Positions 7,638 to 15,139 of a stretch of DNA of 17,586 bases are shown here, piece by piece; positions within the stretch are counted from its first letter, which is position 1, and every line of letters starts with the position of its first letter. The notes beneath the pieces are model-generated. The model saw only the letters and a list, made by a program, of their open reading frames with translations, had not been told where the DNA came from and ran no database searches. The position numbers and the translations under genes were made by a program. Source of the DNA: an uncultured Oscillospiraceae bacterium. GTDB lineage: Bacteria; Bacillota; Clostridia; Oscillospirales; Ruminococcaceae. The stretch lies in assembly GCA_910587465.1 (NCBI GenBank), contig CAJUMS010000055.1, positions 1 through 17,586 on the forward strand, written 5' to 3'.

Positions 7638-8393
7638 ATGAAAATATTTGTTATAATCGGCATTATCTCCGTGCTCTGCGCATTGGGTATCGTTGGAGCG
7701 TTCGCACTGCGCCGTGCCTTGTACAATATGGTGGACAGGCGTATCGAGCGCTTCCAGAGCGAGCTAATAGAAAAGCAGGTACGCGAGATACAGAATATGT
7801 ATCGGCAAATACGCGGCTGGCGTCATGACTACCGAAACCATATCCAGAACATGAAAATATGGCTCGGCAAGGGCGATCTCGAAAAAATTTCGGGATATCT
7901 CGACCAGCTTGCGGACGATCTCGACAACGTTGACACCGTTATCAAAACGGGCAACGTGATGGCGGACGCGATACTCAACAGCAAGCTGAACACCGCCGCC
8001 AAGCTGAATATACGCCTGAACGTCAAGGCGAACGTTCCCGAAGGCTTGCCGATGAGCGACGTGGAGTTATGTTCCATGCTCGGGAATATGCTTGACAACG
8101 CGGTCGAGGCCTGCGCTGCGCTCCCCGAAGAGGAGCGGTTCATGCGTGTGTATATCGGCAGACTGAAGGGGCAGCTGTATCTCTCGGTGCAAAATTCCGC
8201 GGGCAAGGTGCGTAAGGAAAAAGGAGCGTATCTCTCGACAAAGGAAAACGCTTCGAACGAGCCGCTGCACGGCTATGGATTGTTCCGCATTGACCGCGTG
8301 GTAAAAAAATACGGCGGCTACGTCAATCGTCAGAACGAGGACGGAGTGTTCGCGACAGAACTGATGATACCCGTGGCAGCAGCTGAAAGCTAA
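7638..8393 (+). CDS. Minimal AgrC-like sensor histidine kinase with one membrane helix (GHKL)
   Basis: The start is set at ATG 7638, which has GAGGTGA just upstream; the frame is open further back but lies inside the regulator gene. The 251-residue product has one N-terminal membrane helix (about residues 2-24), a short helical linker, a dimerisation/phosphoacceptor segment RGWRHDYRNHIQNM with H63 as the likely phosphorylated His, and a GHKL ATPase domain: N-box LGNMLDNAVEA (N150, N154), then SVQNSAG, and a G-box HGYGLFRI (211-218). The H-box with HDYxNH is typical of AgrC/ComD-class kinases, but those usually have 5-7 membrane helices for peptide sensing. Here there is no sensor region. Input may come from a partner such as the downstream ABC exporters. 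It phosphorylates, presumably, the upstream LytTR regulator. Confidence 0.9.
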   Translation: MKIFVIIGIISVLCALGIVGAFALRRALYNMVDRRIERFQSELIEKQVREIQNMYRQIRGWRHDYRNHIQNMKIWLGKGDLEKISGYLDQLADDLDNVDTVIKTGNVMADAILNSKLNTAAKLNIRLNVKANVPEGLPMSDVELCSMLGNMLDNAVEACAALPEEERFMRVYIGRLKGQLYLSVQNSAGKVRKEKGAYLSTKENASNEPLHGYGLFRIDRVVKKYGGYVNRQNEDGVFATELMIPVAAAES

Positions 8394-8421
8394 AGTAATT
8401 AAGAACTGCCTTATAAACAAT

Positions 8422-8486
8422 GCAATTCGTTCCGTATTTTGACCGTTCGTTCCAAAATCAACACGAACGGTCATTTTTTTGATAAT
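8422..8486 (+). promoter_or_regulatory. Candidate LytTR-activated promoter of the second ABC pair
   Basis: An exact 8-bp direct repeat TTCGTTCC occurs at 8426-8433 and 8446-8453, 20 bp apart. The 9-mer ACCGTTCGT (8442-8450) fits the LytTR consensus [TA][AC][CA]GTTN[AG][TG]. Eight bases further is a weak -35 TCAACA (8458-8463), then 17 nt, then GATAAT (8481-8486) as a -10. A response regulator bound next to a poor -35 is the usual layout for LytTR activation. The site shares bases with the terminator palindrome. Model inferred from sequence only. Confidence 0.4.
8440..8480 (+). terminator. Terminator-like palindrome after the kinase gene
   Basis: A perfect 11-bp inverted repeat (TGACCGTTCGT at 8440-8450, ACGAACGGTCA at 8463-8473) with a 12-nt loop and seven T residues (8474-8480). 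This fits an intrinsic terminator closing the two-component operon 46 nt after the kinase stop. The same arms fit the published LytTR half-site pattern, so it may be an operator too (see findings). Confidence 0.7.
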
Positions 8487-8628
8487 ATATATTAAGAAGC
8501 ACACCGCAAATAATATAGCGGTACTTCCCCAAATATGAGCAACCGTGCGGAGTGATCGCGCTTTTGATGCACCCGTGCCCGACTTCCGCGGCGGCTCATT
8601 TTGAGTATATTTATCCGGAGGCGTTATA

Positions 8629-10515
8629 ATGAAGCGTGTAAAAGTCACTAAATATACCAAGGAAAAGCAAGCCGAAGTGGGACTGAAATACCGCGAGGAA
8701 CTTTCCAAGCTGAAATATTCGATACCGAACAATATGGCATTCATATTAAAAGAGAGTTGGAAATATTCGCACGGATTATTCTGGGCAATGGTGCTGAAAA
8801 TATTCTTTGTTACCGCGAACGGTCTGTTTGCAACTTACACCGACAAGTACGTCGTTGAATTCGCGCTCGGAACGTCTGACAGAACGGTGCTCGGCATTAT
8901 CTGCGCGGCGCTGATAGCGGGAGGTCTGCTGTCGGGCTACATTGTCACCTCCGCCGATTGGCATATCAGCACCAATGGGCGTTTTAAGCTGTCTGCAAAC
9001 CTTTTCGGCAGGCTCATGCGTAAAAAGATGAATCTATCCTACGAGGACACCGAAAACCCCAAAATTAACGATATGTGCCAGAAAGCGTATTCCTCGGTGA
9101 ACAGCATTTCCGAGGCGGGTCTGGGTACAATGAAGGACACTATCGTCGCGGCGCTCCGGATATTCTCATACGCCGGTATTCTGTCAATGCTCGACCCGTG
9201 GCTGATACTGATAATCGGCGTGCCCGCCGTTGCGGGTTATTACATCAACAAGCATAAGATGAGCTGGATATGGAATATGGTCGACAACTGGCAGACCTTT
9301 GACCGTCAATTGAATTATATAACGCGTATCGGCATGGACAGTAAGTTCAGCAGCGCAAAGGATATCCGCATTTTCGGTATGCAGCACTGGCTGAAGAGCG
9401 TTTATGACCGCGTTTACCGAAAGCGTATGGACTGGTACGAGCAACAGGACGCTTGGGAATACCGTCACGATATGCTCTCGCATATAGTCATTATGGTAGG
9501 CAACAGCGCCGCGACGATATACATTGTTTGGCTGGTAATGAACGGAAGTATCGGCGCGGGAGATTTCGTGCTGTACTTCAACTCGATATTTATGCTGTCA
9601 CAGGCGGTACGCGATTGGTGCGACAAGATAAGCGCGTATCAGTGGCTGTCCAACATCACGAACTATGTACGGCAGTATCTAGAGCTCCCCGAGCCGACCG
9701 AGAGCTTAGGCGAAAAGCCCGAGAGCTGCGACAAATACGAGATCGAATTCCGAAACGTTTCCTACACCTATTCGGGCGCGGAAAATCCCACGATAAAGAA
9801 CATCTCGTTCAAGCTTAACCGCGGTGAAAAGCTGGCAATGGTGGGGCTTAACGGCGCGGGCAAGACCACGCTGATAAAGCTGATGTGCGGGCTGTACGAG
9901 CCGACGGAGGGCGAGATACTGCTCAACGGAAAGAATATCCGCGGGTACGACCGTAACGAATATTTCAGGCTGTTTGGCACGGTGTTTCAGGATATCAACG
10001 TGCTGCCCGTTACCGTCGCGGAAAATATCTCCGGAAAAAAGACGAACGAAACGGATATGCCGAGGGTGTACGAGTGTATGAAAAAATCGGGCATTTACGA
10101 TAAGGTAATGGACTTGCCGCAAAAGGAAAACACTCGGCTCGTCAAGTCGGTGTACGAGGACGCGACCGATTTTTCGGGCGGACAAATGCAGAAGTTAGAG
10201 CTCGCGAAAGCGCTCTACAAGGACGCTCCCGTGCTGCTGCTTGACGAGCCCACGGCGGCGCTCGATCCGATAGCCGAGCAGGAGATGTATCTTAGCTACG
10301 CGGAATTTTCCAAAGGAAGATCAAGCGTTTTCATTTCGCACAGGCTTGCCTCGACGCGGTTCTGCGACAGAATAATCCTTATAGCGGACGGCGGCATTGC
10401 CGAGGAGGGAACTCACGCGGAGCTTATGGCTCTCGGCGGCAAATACGCGGAATTATTTGAAATGCAGAGCAGTTACTACAACGACAAGAAAGGGGACGGC
10501 GGCAATGAAGAATAA
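8629..10515 (+). CDS. ABC exporter, fused permease and ATPase, first of a pair
   Basis: A 628-residue half-transporter with an N-terminal cytoplasmic stretch of about 45 residues, a six-helix exporter domain and a C-terminal NBD. The NBD has Walker A GLNGAGKT (406-413), signature FSGGQ (515-519), Walker B VLLLDE with catalytic E540, and a switch His in ISHRLAST; all catalytic residues are present. There is no N-terminal C39 peptidase domain, so it would not itself cleave a double-glycine leader. The start is backed by CGGAGG a few bases before ATG. Its stop overlaps the next ABC gene by 11 nt, implying translational coupling and a heterodimer. The neighbouring kinase and LytTR regulator suggest regulated export of a peptide or resistance to one. 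Substrate unknown. Confidence 0.88.
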   Translation: MKRVKVTKYTKEKQAEVGLKYREELSKLKYSIPNNMAFILKESWKYSHGLFWAMVLKIFFVTANGLFATYTDKYVVEFALGTSDRTVLGIICAALIAGGLLSGYIVTSADWHISTNGRFKLSANLFGRLMRKKMNLSYEDTENPKINDMCQKAYSSVNSISEAGLGTMKDTIVAALRIFSYAGILSMLDPWLILIIGVPAVAGYYINKHKMSWIWNMVDNWQTFDRQLNYITRIGMDSKFSSAKDIRIFGMQHWLKSVYDRVYRKRMDWYEQQDAWEYRHDMLSHIVIMVGNSAATIYIVWLVMNGSIGAGDFVLYFNSIFMLSQAVRDWCDKISAYQWLSNITNYVRQYLELPEPTESLGEKPESCDKYEIEFRNVSYTYSGAENPTIKNISFKLNRGEKLAMVGLNGAGKTTLIKLMCGLYEPTEGEILLNGKNIRGYDRNEYFRLFGTVFQDINVLPVTVAENISGKKTNETDMPRVYECMKKSGIYDKVMDLPQKENTRLVKSVYEDATDFSGGQMQKLELAKALYKDAPVLLLDEPTAALDPIAEQEMYLSYAEFSKGRSSVFISHRLASTRFCDRIILIADGGIAEEGTHAELMALGGKYAELFEMQSSYYNDKKGDGGNEE

Positions 10516-12385
10516 GCAGAAACGTAATTGGAGCAAGACCGTAAATGTGGTAAAGCGCTGTCTGGCTATGTTTGACGAAGCCGACAAGGGGTGTTTCGCG
10601 CGCGGTATCGCAAAGGAGGTGCTGAATACCGCAAACGAGCTTTTAACGGTCTGGCTGACCTCGCAGCTCATCGACAAGGTGGTCTCGGGCGAGCCTTGGC
10701 GGGATATAATAATTTTTGTTCTGATAACGGCGGCTGTGACACTCGGACTATACTTCGCCGTGACAACGATAGACAGACGCAAAAACTGCCACTCGTTTGC
10801 GAGCACGAGCTACGATAAACGCGTGCTGTGGGAGAAGATACTCAATATGGACTATGTTCATATTGAAAATCCCGAAACACATATTGCCAAGCAGCGTATG
10901 ATGATAGGGTTCAATCGTATGAATAGGGTATCCAGTGGAATATTCAACCTCGTTTCGGGGCTTATCACGATAACAGCCGGCGTGGTGATGATACTGCCGC
11001 TTGCGCTGCGCTGCTCTCCCGAGACAAAAGGGTTTATGGGCTTTGTAGGCTCTCCGTGGGGACTTGCCGCGGTAGTCGCGGCGGTCGCCGCAATGGAAGC
11101 GCTGTGGGGGCTTATCCAGAGCAAGACGACGTTCAGACTTATGTCCGAAGCGATGAACGACCGCAAAAAGATACAGAGCGAGCGCACCTCAAGTCACTAT
11201 ATAGACAGCATTCTGCAAAGATATCAAAACGGCAAGGACGTGCGCATTTTCGACGAGCGGGAGCTTATAATACGAGAATATGAGCGCACTGCGGCGGATA
11301 CGATAGACGTATGGCACAGGGTGCTCAATAAAATGCGCGTTTCGGAGCTGTTGATGTGCCTGCCCGTGCTGCTGTCGAGACTGCTTATGTACGGCTTCGC
11401 GGTGATGAGGGCGGTATCGGGCGCACTGTCCGTCGGTGAGATAATCGGCTTTGTGATGTATTTCTCGAGGATAAGCAGCGGCATAAGCGCTATGACGAGC
11501 GGTCTTGGGAATATCTCCATTGACGTGGATTTCCTCGACGACGCGTTCAAATTCCTTGACATCCCCGACGAGAAATACAATGGCACGCTCCCGACCGAAA
11601 AGCGCGACGACAACGAATATGAGTTCGAGTTCAAGAACGTGTGGTTCAAGTACCCGAATTCCGAGCAGTACGTTCTCCGCGGCGTTAATCTAAAGTGGCG
11701 TATCGGCGAGAAAATGGCGCTCGTCGGAAAGAACGGCTGCGGAAAATCCACGCTCATAAAGCTGCTCTGCCGCCTTTACGACCCGACCGAGGGCAAAATA
11801 ACGCTTAACGGTATCGACATCAGGAAGTATCAATATGAGGAATATATGGCGCTGTTTTCGGTGGTGTTTCAGGACTCGGGGTTGTTCTCGTTCAGCGTCG
11901 CCGAGAACACCGCCGCCGATACCGAATACGACCCCGACATGGTCCGCGACTGCATTGAACGCGCGGGGCTTGGCGAACGCCTTTCCCGAATGGAGAACGG
12001 CATTGAAACTTGCCTGTACAAGGACTTTGACGAGCACGGCGTGGAGATCTCGGGCGGCGAGGCGCAAAAGCTCTGTCTCGCGCGGGCTATCTACAAGGGA
12101 GCGCCGTTTATCGTCCTCGACGAGCCGACCGCATCTCTCGATCCGATATCCGAGCACGACATCTACACGAAATTCAACGACATAGTCGGTACAAAGACCG
12201 CCGTTTATATTTCGCACAGATTAAGCTCCTGCCGTTTCTGCGACGAGATAACGGTAATGGAAAACGGCACGATAGCCGAGCGCGGCTCGCACGACGAGCT
12301 TGTAGCCCGCAGCGGCGTTTACGGTAAGCTCTGGGCGGCGCAGGCGGAGTATTACAAGGACACGGCGGGGGAGCTGTATATGTAA
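10505..12385 (+). CDS. ABC exporter, fused permease and ATPase, second of a pair
   Basis: The start is placed at ATG 10505, inside the end of the preceding ABC gene and behind AAAGGGGA; the open frame extends upstream only through that gene. The 626-residue protein has a cytoplasmic N-terminus, a six-helix exporter domain and an NBD with Walker A GKNGCGKS (408-415), Walker B FIVLDE followed by PTASLDP, and a switch His in ISHRLSS. Its signature reads ISGGE, with Glu for the usual Gln. Both ATP sites of a heterodimer with the upstream protein would keep their catalytic Glu and His, unlike the exporter pair at 2232-5756. No peptidase domain. It ends 3 nt before a bidirectional terminator, so these two genes close the operon. 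Confidence 0.88.
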   Translation: MKNKQKRNWSKTVNVVKRCLAMFDEADKGCFARGIAKEVLNTANELLTVWLTSQLIDKVVSGEPWRDIIIFVLITAAVTLGLYFAVTTIDRRKNCHSFASTSYDKRVLWEKILNMDYVHIENPETHIAKQRMMIGFNRMNRVSSGIFNLVSGLITITAGVVMILPLALRCSPETKGFMGFVGSPWGLAAVVAAVAAMEALWGLIQSKTTFRLMSEAMNDRKKIQSERTSSHYIDSILQRYQNGKDVRIFDERELIIREYERTAADTIDVWHRVLNKMRVSELLMCLPVLLSRLLMYGFAVMRAVSGALSVGEIIGFVMYFSRISSGISAMTSGLGNISIDVDFLDDAFKFLDIPDEKYNGTLPTEKRDDNEYEFEFKNVWFKYPNSEQYVLRGVNLKWRIGEKMALVGKNGCGKSTLIKLLCRLYDPTEGKITLNGIDIRKYQYEEYMALFSVVFQDSGLFSFSVAENTAADTEYDPDMVRDCIERAGLGERLSRMENGIETCLYKDFDEHGVEISGGEAQKLCLARAIYKGAPFIVLDEPTASLDPISEHDIYTKFNDIVGTKTAVYISHRLSSCRFCDEITVMENGTIAERGSHDELVARSGVYGKLWAAQAEYYKDTAGELYM

Positions 12386-12388
12386 AAT

Positions 12389-12420
12389 AAAAGAGGTGAG
12401 CCGTCATGCTCGCCTCTTTT
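12389..12420. terminator. Bidirectional terminator between the ABC pair and the sigma-factor operon
   Basis: A 13-bp stem (12389-12401 with 12408-12420, one T-G pair, core AAGAGGTGAGC) with a 6-nt loop, ending in TTTT on the plus strand and in CTTTTATTTT on the minus strand. The flanking stops are at 12385 (plus) and 12425 (minus). Confidence 0.9.
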
Positions 12421-12424
12421 CGTG

Positions 12425-13285
12425 TCAGAAGTCGTCCGAACGCACCATAAAGGTCGTAGTCTCGTCGATAACGCCGGGTTCTTCCATACGCATATATAAG
12501 GTCATATTTTCATAGAACGGGTGCGTAAAGGATCTCGACCATACGTCGTACATACCCGAGAACTCTTCACCGATATCCGTGTAGGTTATTCCGCAGATAT
12601 CCGCGAATTGATCGTAGTCGAGCGTTGTGAATTCGCCGATAAGAAGCTCGTTAGCCTTGATATTGTCCATCATTACAACTCCGCCGCGCGTTTTGATATA
12701 TTCGATATTTTCATTGACGTCGGCAAAGGAGTTGTCGATACCGCCTCCGTAATCCCAGACATAACGTCCGTAGCCGCCCTCAAAAAAGTAGGTGTTGAAA
12801 TTCCCCGACGTGACCTCTCCGTAGCGCTCGGTCACCTCGTCAAAGGTCTTGCCCATCCCCCACAAGACCTCGCTGTTGATGCTTACAGCGGGGATATTGC
12901 TCTCGATATCGGAGCCGTCCGACGTTTCCGAAGTCTCGGACGTTTCGGATGAACTGTCCGACGTTTCCGAGGTATCGGACGTTTCGGAGGAGCTGTCTGA
13001 TATGCTTACGCTCCCCGTGGAGTTTTCATCGGTTGAAACTACCGAACTGTTGACTGTTGAGTTGTTTCTGCTGTTGGGCGGGGGAGTGATACCGCCGCGC
13101 ACGTGAATGATTGCATAAACGCATATAACAAGCGCGGCAGCGCACGCTGCAAGGGCTAAAATCTCCTTTATCGGAAAGCGCTTTTCAAACACCACCTCGA
13201 CGGGCTGTTCGTCGTTTCCTTCTGCTTCCATGATAAGTCTGTCGTCTATTTCGTTGATAAGTAAGAATAATTTTTCCGCTCTCAT
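12425..13285 (-). CDS. Membrane-anchored partner of an ECF sigma factor, candidate anti-sigma factor
   Basis: A 286-residue single-pass protein: a short cytoplasmic part (about 1-38, with the helix LFLLINEIDDRLIMEA), a membrane helix (about 40-61, ILALAACAAALVICVYAIIH), an external low-complexity stalk (about 66-130) of repeated SETSDTSE-type units, and a C-terminal external domain of about 155 residues. No HxxxCxxC zinc anti-sigma motif is present. The role is inferred from position: its ATG overlaps the sigma gene stop (ATGA), the classical sigma/anti-sigma layout, and short cytoplasmic segments with an IDDxLIxEA-like helix are familiar in clostridial proteins beside ECF sigma genes (from memory). 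The external domain could sense envelope state. AGGAGG lies upstream of the start. The fold of the external domain is not recognised. Confidence 0.7.
   Translation of the reverse strand: MRAEKLFLLINEIDDRLIMEAEGNDEQPVEVVFEKRFPIKEILALAACAAALVICVYAIIHVRGGITPPPNSRNNSTVNSSVVSTDENSTGSVSISDSSSETSDTSETSDSSSETSETSETSDGSDIESNIPAVSINSEVLWGMGKTFDEVTERYGEVTSGNFNTYFFEGGYGRYVWDYGGGIDNSFADVNENIEYIKTRGGVVMMDNIKANELLIGEFTTLDYDQFADICGITYTDIGEEFSGMYDVWSRSFTHPFYENMTLYMRMEEPGVIDETTTFMVRSDDF
12918..12995 (-). repeat. Two-unit 39-bp tandem repeat in the stalk of the anti-sigma candidate
   Basis: Units 12918-12956 and 12957-12995 are 39 bp each and differ at about five positions, mostly third codon positions. On the minus strand they encode Ser/Thr/Glu/Asp-rich 13-residue units. 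The frame is kept, so copy number could vary without breaking the gene. Confidence 0.85.
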
Positions 13286-13842
13286 AATGTGTAGCCCTCC
13301 TTTGCGAGGTGTTCTTTAAGCCGCTGACGCGTTCTGTGCAGCGATACCGATATTTTGTTTTCGGTAGTGCCGAAGCGCTTGGCAATCTCGGAGACGCTTT
13401 CGCAGTGCCAGTAGCGGAGCACAAAGACCCTGCGGCTGAATTCGCTGCACTTCCAAAGGAATTTGTTTATCTCCGCGACCATCTGCTTGTTCTCGAACTC
13501 GCCCTCGACGCTGCCGCCGTCCGAAACGCAGTCGCCTAGCTCGTCAAGCACAAGCGCTATCTCGCCGCTGCCGCGCTTGCCCGCCGTGCTCATGCGCAGC
13601 ATACTCACCGCTACGCACTTTACTATCTTCCCGACAAACGCCTTGAGCACGTTAGGACGCGCAGGCGGTATAGAGTTCCACGTTTTGAGATACGCGTCGT
13701 TTACGCAATCCTTCGCGTCCTCGTGATTGCATAATATCCTCTCGGCAATAGCGACGAAATGTCTGCCGTATTTTCTCGACAGCTCGGAGAGAGCCGTTTC
13801 ATTTCGTTCATGGAACAGCTGTACTATCAAATTATCCTCCAA
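13282..13842 (-). CDS. ECF-type RNA polymerase sigma factor
   Basis: An extracytoplasmic-function sigma-70 factor that directs RNA polymerase to a small regulon. Region 2 is visible as EDAKDCVNDAYLKTWNSIPPARP, and region 4 as RRVFVLRYWHCESVSEIAKRFGTTENKISVSLHRTRQRL, the helix-turn-helix that reads the -35 element. The frame is open from GTG 13851, but the ribosome site GGGAGGTG (13849-13856) overlaps that codon. The next start, TTG 13842, sits 8 nt after GGAGG and is preferred, giving 186 residues. A perfect housekeeping promoter lies upstream, and the stop overlaps the start of the membrane partner. The target genes are not known; autoregulation is not evident because the promoter looks like sigma-A. 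Confidence 0.9.
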   Translation of the reverse strand: MEDNLIVQLFHERNETALSELSRKYGRHFVAIAERILCNHEDAKDCVNDAYLKTWNSIPPARPNVLKAFVGKIVKCVAVSMLRMSTAGKRGSGEIALVLDELGDCVSDGGSVEGEFENKQMVAEINKFLWKCSEFSRRVFVLRYWHCESVSEIAKRFGTTENKISVSLHRTRQRLKEHLAKEGYTL

Positions 13843-13848
13843 GCGTTT

Positions 13849-13856
13849 CACCTCCC
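13849..13856 (-). promoter_or_regulatory. Ribosome binding site that decides the sigma-factor start
   Basis: GGGAGGTG on the minus strand, a close match to the anti-SD complement. It overlaps the upstream GTG candidate (13849-13851) and stands 8 nt from TTG 13842 measured from GGAGG, which argues for the TTG start. Confidence 0.7.
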
Positions 13857-13883
13857 GATGTTATGCCGCACGATTTACTTTAT

Positions 13884-13912
13884 ATTATAAAATGCCGGCG
13901 GAATTTTGTCAA
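13884..13912 (-). promoter_or_regulatory. Perfect sigma-A promoter of the sigma/anti-sigma operon
   Basis: Minus strand: TTGACA (13907-13912), a 17-nt spacer and TATAAT (13884-13889), matching the consensus at all twelve positions. It begins 4 nt after the stop codon of the upstream lipoprotein gene. The transcript would start near 13877, some 35 nt before the sigma gene. Confidence 0.9.
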
Positions 13913-13916
13913 GCGT

Positions 13917-15035
13917 TTATGCCTTTTGACCGATCATATTCGAACGGTGGTTGTCGTATTCGATATAGTATCTCATTCCGCTTGTGAACACACCCTCGGT
14001 GATCTCCTCGGCCATGCTGCCGTCAGCGTAGACGTTCACGCTGTCAACGCGCTCGTAAGCGTCGTACTCCGCAATAAGACGTTTTAACTCCTCAACGGTC
14101 TCCGCGGTATCTATGGCGTTCCAGATACCGCTTTCAAATTCGCCTGTGGATACTATCTGCCCGTAATAACGGTCGATAAAATGACCCACATAATATTGCA
14201 GACCTACGGTCTCACTGTCGTAGGTGACAGATACGGTCATGTCGTACTCAATTGCGCCCTCGGTTACGGTAACGCCGCCTTTGGTGTACGTACCGCCCTC
14301 GGACTTTTTGGTCACCTGAATGCTAAGAACACGGTTTTCGGTATCCAGCTCGTTGATATCGCGCTCCAATTCCTCGACCGTATCCGCTCGCAGCATTATG
14401 TACCGCAGGCTGTCCTCAAAGCTGCCCTCCTCCATTTTGGGCTGTATTATATCGGGGAAGTCCTCGTCCTTATGCGTGTTTTTTGAGGGCAGCGGAGCGT
14501 CGTCGGGTATGCAGTCTTTGGGCGCTCTTATTACGGCAAAGTCGGTAATGCCGCCAACGTTATCTATCATACGGATGCTCATTCCATTCTTCAGCAAGCC
14601 CGATGTGACAGGTACGCCGTTGTCCGTTATCTCGACCTTGCTTATTGCATGGCTGACGTATATTTTGTTGTATTCGGCGATCTTTTCTTCGAGTATCTCC
14701 ACCGTCTGCGATTTATCGACTATCTCGGCAAGTGCACTGAACGTGTCGTAAGCGTCTTCCGGAATGAAGTCTTTGGGCGCGTTACTCTCCGCGCCGTCCG
14801 TGTAGATTATAGACGGTGCGGAAGCCGGAGCGCCGTTTGCATTGTTTGCATTGTTTGCGTTTTCGTTCACCTCGGACTGTACCCGGTTTTGAGCGAACGA
14901 AGCGGCAGCGTCCTGTGTGCTGCTTTGCGAACCGCCGTATATGTCGAGCACTCGACTGTTACCTTGCTCGCTACACCCCGCAAGTATTATTGCCAGAACC
15001 GAAATTATTGCCGTTGATTTTAAGATTTTTTTCAT
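13917..15035 (-). CDS. Lipoprotein with three tandem repeat domains, function unknown
   Basis: The start is set at ATG 15035, with AAAGGGGA upstream and a classical lipoprotein signal peptide behind it (MKKILKSTAIISVLAIILAGC; lipobox LAGC, lipidated C21). The frame is open 54 codons further up, but that part lacks protein character. The 372-residue product is anchored outside the membrane. After an Asn/Ala/Ser-rich linker (about 35-75) come three related domains at about 98-158, 207-273 and 301-361. Each opens with a T-V-E-[IE]-L helix (TVEILEEKIAEYN, TVEELERDINELD, TVEELKRLIAEYD) and ends in a strand pair with a GM/YDM element. No family was recognised. It lies directly upstream of the sigma operon on the same strand with no terminator between, so read-through is possible and an envelope-stress link is conceivable. 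Confidence 0.85.
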   Translation of the reverse strand: MKKILKSTAIISVLAIILAGCSEQGNSRVLDIYGGSQSSTQDAAASFAQNRVQSEVNENANNANNANGAPASAPSIIYTDGAESNAPKDFIPEDAYDTFSALAEIVDKSQTVEILEEKIAEYNKIYVSHAISKVEITDNGVPVTSGLLKNGMSIRMIDNVGGITDFAVIRAPKDCIPDDAPLPSKNTHKDEDFPDIIQPKMEEGSFEDSLRYIMLRADTVEELERDINELDTENRVLSIQVTKKSEGGTYTKGGVTVTEGAIEYDMTVSVTYDSETVGLQYYVGHFIDRYYGQIVSTGEFESGIWNAIDTAETVEELKRLIAEYDAYERVDSVNVYADGSMAEEITEGVFTSGMRYYIEYDNHRSNMIGQKA

Positions 15036-15139
15036 AATAATTCCCCTTTTCGTTTTAAATTTGTGAGTATCTATGCCTCTGTAAATATGTTCGCGAAAAC
15101 AAATCAAATCTGTCAGGGAAATTTTAAAAAAATTCTGTT

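Noticed and set aside
8567..8629. 20-codon frame just before the third ABC gene, as a possible signal peptide gene
   Set aside because: No ribosome site at a useful distance, no leader or double-glycine motif, and it ends only at the ABC start region.
14832..14862. Short Asn/Ala repeat DNA as a regulatory repeat
   Set aside because: It is in frame in the lipoprotein linker (NANNANNAN) and is explained by low-complexity coding sequence.
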